Source of the DNA: Pedobacter sp. KBS0701
GTDB lineage: Bacteria; Bacteroidota; Bacteroidia; Sphingobacteriales; Sphingobacteriaceae
Direction: 5' to 3'
NCBI RefSeq assembly: GCF_005938645.2
Contig: NZ_CP042171.1
Location: 5,270,001 to 5,334,000 of the forward strand
DNA: 64,000 nt
The notes under the pieces are model-generated. The model searched no databases, was not told where the DNA came from, and was given only the letters and a program-made list of their open reading frames with translations. The position numbers and the translations under genes were made by a program. Below are positions 1-7,660 of the stretch, piece by piece. Numbering within the stretch: position 1 is the first letter of the stretch; every line of letters begins with the position of its first letter.

Positions 1-85
1 AACCAACTTTTAAATGGATAACATGAGGGATTTCCAAAACCTTGTAATCTTCGAAATCAAGCGTTATTAATGTTAAAATACTCAT
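1..85 (-). CDS. Possible start of a further minus-strand gene, cut by the left edge
   Basis: Reading the minus strand from an ATG at 85, 28 codons stay open to the window edge (beginning MSILTLITLDFEDYKVLEI). It lies 116 bases downstream of the 245-residue gene and on the same strand, so it could be a third member of the Avs-like operon. The fragment is too short for any family assignment and may be chance. Confidence 0.3.
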   Translation of the reverse strand, partial: MSILTLITLDFEDYKVLEIPHVIHLKVG

Positions 86-201
86 TGATCAAGCGTTTAA
101 TTTTTATAAAAAATTGTTTTTCAGTAATAATGTGCGGCAAATCCCCCCGAACAGTTCCATAAAGCAAATCCTAGGGTGAATGCATTCTTATCCGGAATTT
201 A

Positions 202-939
202 TTATTCTTCTAGTTGCTGTCTAAGTGCCTTCAAAACTTTTCGCGCATTTTTTGATAGCTCCTCAAGGTGTTTAATCCTACTTTTGATTTTTTCATTGAT
301 AAACTTTTTTTCTTGTGCTTTTTTATCTTCCGCGGTGTCCCTAGGTATTGGAGCTTCCTCATCTTCATCAAAATTATCAAAAAAAAGTATTTGACTTCTA
401 TCTAGGAGAGTGCTGATTATCTCTCTATCATGTTCAGGTGCTAGTTTAGCCGAATACTCCAAATAGTTTTCTGCCTGCTTTCCTTTTGTTGTTTCTGCTG
501 CCTGTTTTAGGGCGAATTCTATACAAATTCTGGCACTCTTATCGATCTGCAGTGCTGTAGTGAGCCATACGTTTTCCTTTGTTTTTTTCTTCAATCCCCG
601 ATCTCGAAAATTATCTGGGAGCCAGGGGGTATAAAAGGGTGTTTGCCTATCTGGGTCGAGCTTTTTTAAGGTTTCAAATATTTGATCAAATTCGCCGAAC
701 GGTCTCCTATTAGAAGGCAATTCCCATCTATGGGCCCATATTTTTAAAATAGTATCAAAGCATTCCTTATCGATGGCCTCCTTTTTATCTCCCGAGACAG
801 ATTCAGCTGCAACAATTTTTTCAGAGATATAATGTGCCATCCACCTTCCCAATGTATCGACACCCGGTTCCATCTTGAGCTCATTTACGATCAGCTTGCC
901 AAGTTTAATGATATCCTTCTGTACTTCTGAGTTTTCCAT
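202..939 (-). CDS. Uncharacterised partner protein of the Avs-like STAND NTPase
   Basis: A 245-residue soluble protein that I do not recognise. It has no signal peptide or membrane segment. The middle carries short aromatic and proline-rich stretches, and the last 60 residues are rich in Lys and Glu and look helical or coiled-coil. Its start codon lies inside the 3' end of the 2,081-residue NTPase gene, a 35-base overlap, so the two are almost certainly co-transcribed and translationally coupled. Such coupling, with no other gene in the operon resolved, suggests an accessory or regulatory subunit of the defence protein. That role is inference from position only. The reading frame is certain; the function is unknown. 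Confidence 0.8.
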   Translation of the reverse strand: MENSEVQKDIIKLGKLIVNELKMEPGVDTLGRWMAHYISEKIVAAESVSGDKKEAIDKECFDTILKIWAHRWELPSNRRPFGEFDQIFETLKKLDPDRQTPFYTPWLPDNFRDRGLKKKTKENVWLTTALQIDKSARICIEFALKQAAETTKGKQAENYLEYSAKLAPEHDREIISTLLDRSQILFFDNFDEDEEAPIPRDTAEDKKAQEKKFINEKIKSRIKHLEELSKNARKVLKALRQQLEE

Positions 940-3900
940 CTTTTGAAAAAATAAAAATCTTAAATAATTCTAGTCTGCCTTTCCTATAATCGTCGTGCCC
1001 ATATTTTCTGCTAATTCTGCGCTCTGCATAAACTTTAATTACAATTTCTCTCTTAAGCGCCTTGCACAAGGACTTAAGAAATTCTACAGTAAAGCTGATC
1101 CTCTGTCCCGCCTGGTCTGGATCTTCGTCTCTTTCAGTTTTCTGACTCCTCCATCTCTCAACCACGGCTGCGACCTTATCCTCCTTAGAGAAAAATTTCC
1201 GTTTTCCTTCACAAAAATACATCCCAAGCTTTTTAAGTAATTTCGCTCCAGGAGCGATCATAGAATAGGGGAAGTCTTCTGCATACGGGTCAAAACGATC
1301 AATACCAAGGTCTATGTCGCTAATCGCTATCCATCCCTCTAATTTAAATGGGGCGTAGTCAATTTCCATTCTTTCCTCGCCGTAATTAGGAAGCTTAAAA
1401 TCATGACAATCCTTACACGTGGACAGTGCGTTCAATAATGCGCTAGAAGTCTTCGGAGAAACAAGCGCAGATGATACAGAGTAAGTTTCCTTACCGGAAT
1501 CCTTCTGCTCATGCCACCAACCAAATAAATTCAGCCATCCCTCGCCGTCCTTTTCTACCTTGACATTATTTATAATATCAGGGAAGCCTAATTGTTTTGC
1601 CCACTTTTCATCGATAACCTTTTCATCAATCCAGACTGGCCGGTTATGTGGAAGGTCATCCTTCTCCTCTGCGAGTAACTTACCATTGTGAAATGTCACA
1701 TAATGCTGTGCTATCCAGTCTTCCCATTTATCTTCGCTCCAATCATTTCGAGACACGGTTGGCATATTCTTTACCAATCTAGCTGCGACTGTCATCATCG
1801 AATGGTAGGATTGATAAAAATCCAAATTATCAGTTTTAGGATAGCTTCCATGATCATGGTGCGTGTTGTCCTCCCTAGAACTTCTGTTCCATAGCCCAAC
1901 ACGAGGATCGGCACTATAGCCGCTGGTTTTAACACCCCATTCATTCACTACAACATTTGCTGACAGATCCTGTATTTGTTCTCCAGATACACCAAATATG
2001 CCACCTAACGGTTCAAACCAATACCTATCGAAATCCCAGCCAAAATGGAAGTCGATCCCGGTTTTAACCTCATTTTTCTCGTGCCAAATGCTATTTATTC
2101 TATAATTATATTTTGCCTTCTTAATAGGGAATGGCGACCAACCTACTTGCCTAATTTTATCAATCTCATCTAAGACGAAAGTTCCAGGTAATCCCTTTTC
2201 GATATTCAGAATTGCGTCCGAGGCAGCGCGCTGGATAATAGCATGATCACCATTTAAAGCGTAAGTAAAAATCATTTCCGAATGCTTCAACAATATGTTT
2301 GGATTGTCAAGCGCTATTTTAGCAACTGCAATCAGTAGGTATTGCAAGGCATGCATTCTGTAGAATGGGTATCCTTGGTGCCCGAATGGCCCGCTATTAC
2401 CAAACTTTAACCAATCGAAAAGCCTATCAATAACAATTGAACAGTTAAAGTCTCCCAATTTTATGATGCTATGAACTGCCTTCCACCTCACATGAGACTT
2501 GGGAGAGCCTAATGCCGCCCAGATATATCCTGCAAGATTATCATTTACATCGCTGGAAACCTCAAGAGCTTCTCGCCATTGTCCATCTCCAAAATCCTTA
2601 TCAAAATGGAGTTCAAATCTTGATAATGAATAACTGAGAATATCGGGTGCTACTTTGTGTTCGATAAACGGTACAGCGAGTTTGACAAAGCCAAAAAGGA
2701 TTTCTGCATCCGCAAGTTCTTGGCCATTGGCAAGTCCATGGAAAATACCTTCACTTATAAATTTATGATTATCCTCATTCTTTGGAAGTGATTTATAAAA
2801 CACGTCATAAGCATAGGAATTGCACAGCTCTTTAAAATATTTTGCTCCTGCTCGATTTATTATTGAGCGGTATTTACTTTTAAACCCGACCTTATTTGCC
2901 CATTCAATGGGAAAACGGCTAAATGTTTCGGAAAAATCATAATTGTCGACGACCTCCGATGCGAGCAACGCATCAATAAATTTAAGAAGATCTGACTCTT
3001 TTAAAGTATTTATCGCTGCTTTCCAAAATGTATATCTTGGGCAATGAACTTTCAGTTCCAACGCAGTTTTGCTGAACCTATCATGGCAAGCCTCCAGTTG
3101 TTCAGCCGAGCTTATAACAACTTTTGAAAATATAGTATCCCAAGGCAGCGCGGGATCGTATTCTCTGGTCAAGTCCTCGCCTCCACCTTTTTCTTCTTCA
3201 CTTTCCACAACTAGCGAGGAAATCAATTTGTCAAGCTCGCTTGTATCTATGCCATTTGCGGAGGCGACTACTTTCAGCTCGGACCAATAGCCCTTATTGC
3301 TATTATCCTTCTGCATTCTATACAATGCGTCGTTGAAAATTGCCTGCTTTTCATACTCAGGTATTTCAGCCAACACTAAACAACTTTTTAGGTAATACTT
3401 TAGCTGATCCAATTGGCAAAATGGGGATAATGACCAAGCCGTGAGAGGTGCGACCATTTTTGTCCTCACTAACTCGACAAGCAATGGATAATGTAGCCAC
3501 TCAAAACGACCAATTTCCCTATCTGCCCATCTACTTAGTGTCGAAATTCCAATTCCGGGATTCATTCTTGCACAGATTTGCAATGCTTCAGGTCTATCCC
3601 AATGTTTTTCGCGGAGCCGCTCACCGACAAGTTCGGCCACTCTGACAAATCTATATGCGAGCTCATCCATTTTCTCTGATGCGCCACAAGTTTTTTTGGC
3701 TATTTCAACAATTGCTTCCCATCTCTGGCTTAGCTCATCTCCAAACTTACTTACGATATTGATTGCGTCATTAAAGTAAACGCTAGCGTCATCGATTGAG
3801 TAAATCGAAACGGCTCTTGCAAGTAAAATATACCGGCCCGAAATCTCATCAACGTCATCATCTTTTGAGCTATTGATTAAACGGTATGCCTCTTGTTCCA

Positions 3901-6900
3901 ATGCTCCTTTGACGCTATCAAAATTGGTGTTTCTAAACGATGACCTGCAGGAATGTAGCCATTGACGGATATTTAACCGCTTATTCCCTTCGATATATGA
4001 ACGGTAATAAGCGACTACCTCTTCTGTCGTTGACCCCGTTAACAAATTAAAAATCGAAACTTGGACGTCAGATAAATCGTCGGGCAAGCTATCATAAGGA
4101 CTATGACGACCCTTCATTGCATCACTCGATTCCTTGGCAAAAACCTCCAAAGAATCTGGCAATGCCCCTTGTCTGCAAATCACATTCAAGCGTATTTTAT
4201 ACCAGGGAAACAGGACTTGCACAATTTTCGTAAACTCCTGCTTGTCTCTATCCTTCTCATATTCCTTCTGACTACCACGCAGTTCTTCGGGCAGATAGTC
4301 CTCTATATCATACGTCTCCTCGCTCAAGGCAAATAATCTTAATGAAAGCATTCGCATGAACTCTCCTCGCTCAGCGTAATGGTGATTACTGTATACCAAT
4401 CTAGAGGCTTTTAAAGGCAGATAATGTCGAAGAACCCTAAGAATTTTTTTGGCCTCTAGATTCGCATGAACACATGCCTCCAAAAAACAGAGCAGATCAC
4501 TTCTCATTTTATCATCGTACAGACTCGGCTTATGCTTTATCCTTGTTCTACGGTTGCACAGTAGGTCAAGACAACGCTCAATCGCGTCTTTCTTAGGAAA
4601 ATGGCCGATTTTATGCAGTTCTTTAGTTATTGCAACGACGTAAAAAGGATCATACTTAAACTCGGCAAGCAGTGCCTCGATATCTTCAAATTTTCCACTA
4701 TCAATAAGTACTCTAGAAAGATCCGCTACCGTTCTAGCTACAGCCTGTTTTGGCCGTAGGCTTAACAAGAACCCGCAGCAACCCTCAATTCCTTCGAGAT
4801 TGAGAAAGGCTCTCGTGATCTCTAAGATATCAAGGTCTCTCAGCGGGGGATCTTCATATCTATCAGTTTTTTTCTCACGATTCTCATCAAAATATATCTC
4901 CAACCAGTTTCTTGAAGCTCTTAGAAATCCGCGGGCTTCTCCTTTAAAGTCTTCAATAGAAGATAGTAGCGAAGCTGAGTAAACATTTTCCGAACCTGTC
5001 CAAAACCCAGATATTGTCCTTCGGAAGGCCATCTCCTGAGTTTTTTCCTTGCTCTGAAGTGTCGCCAGAAGATCGATATTTTGCTTTAAAAGACCGAGCT
5101 GCCTCTGATCGCCGGCAACTTCTTCTCCTGCTCTCATAGCAAGCTTCACGGCATCTCCATAGTTTAAAAGTTTGATCGCGGCTTTAAAGGCAAACTGCAA
5201 CCTATATACCCTGATATTTCTTGCGTCTATTGGATTATCTTCAGGCAATAAATCATCAGACAACGCAATATTTATAAGCTTCTCATACTGGCCCACTGAT
5301 AGATAAAGTTGAGGCAAAACCTCCGAGGTATAGGATGAATGACTAGCCAACGGTTCGAGAAGGTCGATATAACGTTCCAACTTTGTCTTATCGGTCGAAA
5401 ATTTCGTTCTAAACCAGGTCTCAGTTGGCTCATCGCGAAATTGCACTGAGCTATCTGATAACCAAAGCGCTCTGCCAATATCAGCAATGAAACTTTTAAG
5501 CACATCTCTGGAAACCTCAGATACTTTGGCAAGAATTTCCAAAGGGATGTTTGGAGGAAGGTTTGCAAGGCCAATGCAAATTGCCTCTATCTGCGGCTGA
5601 AAGTTGGGTGACAACAAATCTTTGACATAAGACACTGCTGAGTCAAGCTGATGGGAAATGAGGTCGTCGACAGTTTTTCCTCCAGGCCCAAGCTTCTCCA
5701 GAGTAGCTTTCATACCATTTTCAGCACTTCCAATCGCATTCGACTGTACTCGTGGATTAGCAAAGGTTAACCTATGGAACTCACTGGCATCTTCCAAGCT
5801 TACATATGGAAAATACAGTCGCAGATTTGACAATGTTTCCTGTTCCGAGAAAGGTTCTAAGGGAAGCTGAACGATGTCGCTTTTTGGCTGCAAAAGTTGA
5901 ATCCTTTCAGTTCTACAAAGCATAACAAGCTTGCAGCCATCTGGAAGTTTTTCTCTTAAAAGCTCATGAGCAAAACAGGCTTGGTTAAATTCCAAGGCGG
6001 CCATCTCAGCATTATCCGCCGCATCTATAAGGATACTTAATGTAGCCATTGGGTAGGCGGTTTTTATAGATTTGATACTTTGTTCAAGCCTGGCTAGAAA
6101 TTTGGCCATAATGTCTCGCTCAGTATCATTTCCCCTTATTATCAGTGGGGCACATAGGCCTTTCGTTGAGAGCTCATTGGCTATCTGCATTAAGGCAACT
6201 TTGTGACCATGTCTGGTCTCACTTCTATTTCGGTACCTTCCTGCACCAAAACAATCAAAAGCTATGCCCACTGAACCTTCAGGCAAATTATCGATGAATT
6301 GTCTGGTAAATACTGATTTTCCAACACCACCAGCGGCATGTACAATTACCGAATTCTTTGCATCATGAATCTTTTTCGCCAGCTCAGCATGATGTTCTCT
6401 CTCTATCACTTTCCCTGGGTATTCCCATAAAGCGTCGGCTGGATATAGATCTTTTTCGGAGCTCATACCAAACCTCATAAGCACTTCTTCTTTGACGATT
6501 TTTCCATCCGCGTCCGGCAGGACCTTGTCACTAACCAATGCTATCAGACTATATATCTCTGCCGTATCGACCGCACCAGCAACCAATTGAGCAATTTCAA
6601 TTCGCAACTTTTCTCTTTGTACGGCATAATCACCGTGGCTATCTTCCACATTGATAAGGCTACAAAACTGCTTCAACTCGTCCCCAGAAAGCTTAGTATA
6701 TTTCTCAAGCGTCGACCTAAATTTCCCCTTTACGGGAAGACCAAGGCTCGGTTCGGTAAGATTTTTCTTAAAAACCGGGTCAAAGCTTCTATTCGTAAGA
6801 ATAGTAAACCGAATGCTTTTTACACTCTCCTTGTCCCTTTGATAATGTTCAATAAATCTCGAAGAAAACCCCTCGAAAGTCGTCTGCAGATCGCTTAACT

Positions 6901-7150
6901 GGAAAGGAATATCGTTCTGAACTGTAGAGTGTTTTAACTGATAATACTCCGTTATTTGTCTATCTCCTCGAAGGTAATATTCGCTGACATCAATGGAATA
7001 CTCACCAAGCAAATCATTATCCGACGACCCTTCGACCACAAGATATTGAAGCTCCGCATTTGGATATACCATTGCCAAACATCTTCTTGCGGCCCATCGA
7101 TAATGGAACGCATCTCCAGCTCTTGAATATCCAACTAAATTTTCTGCCAC
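905..7150 (-). CDS. Avs-like STAND NTPase with N-terminal nuclease-like domain
   Basis: A giant 2,081-residue protein. Residues 1 to about 200 resemble the Cap4/DUF4297-type PD-(D/E)xK dsDNA nuclease fold: a hydrophobic strand ending in E40, an acidic D54 and a QLK motif at 71-73. A P-loop NTPase follows, with Walker A GGVGKS at 274-279 and a Walker B strand ending ILIDAAD at 373-379, then a C-rich CRTER stretch near 415. The remaining roughly 1,600 residues lack motifs I can name and look like an alpha-helical repeat sensor. This order (nuclease, STAND NTPase, long sensor) is that of antiviral STAND (Avs) proteins, which sense a phage protein, oligomerise and cut DNA. Membership of a specific Avs clade cannot be decided by eye. 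It overlaps the downstream 245-residue gene. The upstream gap of about 320 bases should hold the promoter. Confidence 0.82.
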   Translation of the reverse strand: MAENLVGYSRAGDAFHYRWAARRCLAMVYPNAELQYLVVEGSSDNDLLGEYSIDVSEYYLRGDRQITEYYQLKHSTVQNDIPFQLSDLQTTFEGFSSRFIEHYQRDKESVKSIRFTILTNRSFDPVFKKNLTEPSLGLPVKGKFRSTLEKYTKLSGDELKQFCSLINVEDSHGDYAVQREKLRIEIAQLVAGAVDTAEIYSLIALVSDKVLPDADGKIVKEEVLMRFGMSSEKDLYPADALWEYPGKVIEREHHAELAKKIHDAKNSVIVHAAGGVGKSVFTRQFIDNLPEGSVGIAFDCFGAGRYRNRSETRHGHKVALMQIANELSTKGLCAPLIIRGNDTERDIMAKFLARLEQSIKSIKTAYPMATLSILIDAADNAEMAALEFNQACFAHELLREKLPDGCKLVMLCRTERIQLLQPKSDIVQLPLEPFSEQETLSNLRLYFPYVSLEDASEFHRLTFANPRVQSNAIGSAENGMKATLEKLGPGGKTVDDLISHQLDSAVSYVKDLLSPNFQPQIEAICIGLANLPPNIPLEILAKVSEVSRDVLKSFIADIGRALWLSDSSVQFRDEPTETWFRTKFSTDKTKLERYIDLLEPLASHSSYTSEVLPQLYLSVGQYEKLINIALSDDLLPEDNPIDARNIRVYRLQFAFKAAIKLLNYGDAVKLAMRAGEEVAGDQRQLGLLKQNIDLLATLQSKEKTQEMAFRRTISGFWTGSENVYSASLLSSIEDFKGEARGFLRASRNWLEIYFDENREKKTDRYEDPPLRDLDILEITRAFLNLEGIEGCCGFLLSLRPKQAVARTVADLSRVLIDSGKFEDIEALLAEFKYDPFYVVAITKELHKIGHFPKKDAIERCLDLLCNRRTRIKHKPSLYDDKMRSDLLCFLEACVHANLEAKKILRVLRHYLPLKASRLVYSNHHYAERGEFMRMLSLRLFALSEETYDIEDYLPEELRGSQKEYEKDRDKQEFTKIVQVLFPWYKIRLNVICRQGALPDSLEVFAKESSDAMKGRHSPYDSLPDDLSDVQVSIFNLLTGSTTEEVVAYYRSYIEGNKRLNIRQWLHSCRSSFRNTNFDSVKGALEQEAYRLINSSKDDDVDEISGRYILLARAVSIYSIDDASVYFNDAINIVSKFGDELSQRWEAIVEIAKKTCGASEKMDELAYRFVRVAELVGERLREKHWDRPEALQICARMNPGIGISTLSRWADREIGRFEWLHYPLLVELVRTKMVAPLTAWSLSPFCQLDQLKYYLKSCLVLAEIPEYEKQAIFNDALYRMQKDNSNKGYWSELKVVASANGIDTSELDKLISSLVVESEEEKGGGEDLTREYDPALPWDTIFSKVVISSAEQLEACHDRFSKTALELKVHCPRYTFWKAAINTLKESDLLKFIDALLASEVVDNYDFSETFSRFPIEWANKVGFKSKYRSIINRAGAKYFKELCNSYAYDVFYKSLPKNEDNHKFISEGIFHGLANGQELADAEILFGFVKLAVPFIEHKVAPDILSYSLSRFELHFDKDFGDGQWREALEVSSDVNDNLAGYIWAALGSPKSHVRWKAVHSIIKLGDFNCSIVIDRLFDWLKFGNSGPFGHQGYPFYRMHALQYLLIAVAKIALDNPNILLKHSEMIFTYALNGDHAIIQRAASDAILNIEKGLPGTFVLDEIDKIRQVGWSPFPIKKAKYNYRINSIWHEKNEVKTGIDFHFGWDFDRYWFEPLGGIFGVSGEQIQDLSANVVVNEWGVKTSGYSADPRVGLWNRSSREDNTHHDHGSYPKTDNLDFYQSYHSMMTVAARLVKNMPTVSRNDWSEDKWEDWIAQHYVTFHNGKLLAEEKDDLPHNRPVWIDEKVIDEKWAKQLGFPDIINNVKVEKDGEGWLNLFGWWHEQKDSGKETYSVSSALVSPKTSSALLNALSTCKDCHDFKLPNYGEERMEIDYAPFKLEGWIAISDIDLGIDRFDPYAEDFPYSMIAPGAKLLKKLGMYFCEGKRKFFSKEDKVAAVVERWRSQKTERDEDPDQAGQRISFTVEFLKSLCKALKREIVIKVYAERRISRKYGHDDYRKGRLELFKIFIFSKDGKLRSTEGYH

Positions 7151-7468
7151 AACAATATATGTTTAGGAGAATTTAGAGAATATGAAAATCCATAATGGAT
7201 TTGAATGGCATTATTATGCAGATGAGTGAGCCGCGTCATAGAAGTAAATTTGGTATGGCATAAAGATAAACAATCGTTTTGTGGATACCTAAATCTAACC
7301 CTTTTAAGACTTAGAACTTTGCAAATTGTAAATCGTGCAGTGATTCGGCTATCGCATCGAGGATTAAATTTCTCAGCCAGGTAATGTACTAAAGACTATA
7401 GCAAATTTTAACTCTAAACCAATTTCAAATTTCAATGTTATCTATTTACGAACTAAAAGAAAAACATT
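7151..7468. other. Intergenic region between divergent genes
   Basis: About 320 bases separate the start of the minus-strand Avs-like gene from the small plus-strand gene at 7469. It is AT-rich and contains no reading frame of interest. It must carry the promoters for both directions, but I see no convincing TTG/TAnnTTTG pair and no long inverted repeat. Confidence 0.5.
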
Positions 7469-7627
7469 ATGGCAAGAGGAACAAAAGTTGAACGCAATTC
7501 GGTGTCCAATCAGGACCACGAAATCAAATATGAGGCTAATAAGCTAGATGTTAAACCAGGTAAGGTAAAGGATGCGAAATCGAGCGCAGGTAACCAGCGA
7601 AAAGCCATCGAAAAAAAGGTAAAATAA
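7469..7627 (+). CDS. Small basic DUF3606-like protein
   Basis: A 52-residue Lys-rich protein (begins MARGTKVERNSVSNQDHEIK, ends AIEKKVK). The central pattern, in which EIKYEANKLDVKPGKVKDA precedes a short SAGNQRKAI segment, resembles the DUF3606 family of small basic bacterial proteins of unknown role. The assignment is from memory and tentative. Coding is supported by the clean ATG-to-TAA frame, the basic composition, and a strong intrinsic terminator starting 6 bases after the stop. It sits directly upstream of the ligD-type gene on the same strand but is separated from it by that terminator. Confidence 0.65.
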   Translation: MARGTKVERNSVSNQDHEIKYEANKLDVKPGKVKDAKSSAGNQRKAIEKKVK

Positions 7628-7632
7628 AAGCA

Positions 7633-7654
7633 AGCTCCGAAAGGGGCTTTTTTT
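7633..7654 (+). terminator. Intrinsic terminator between the small gene and the ligD fusion
   Basis: AGCTCC pairs with GGGGCT across a GAAA tetraloop and is followed by a run of T. It ends only about 6 bases before the ATG of the ligD fusion, so it overlaps that gene's leader. Confidence 0.75.
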
Positions 7655-7660
7655 AGCAAC

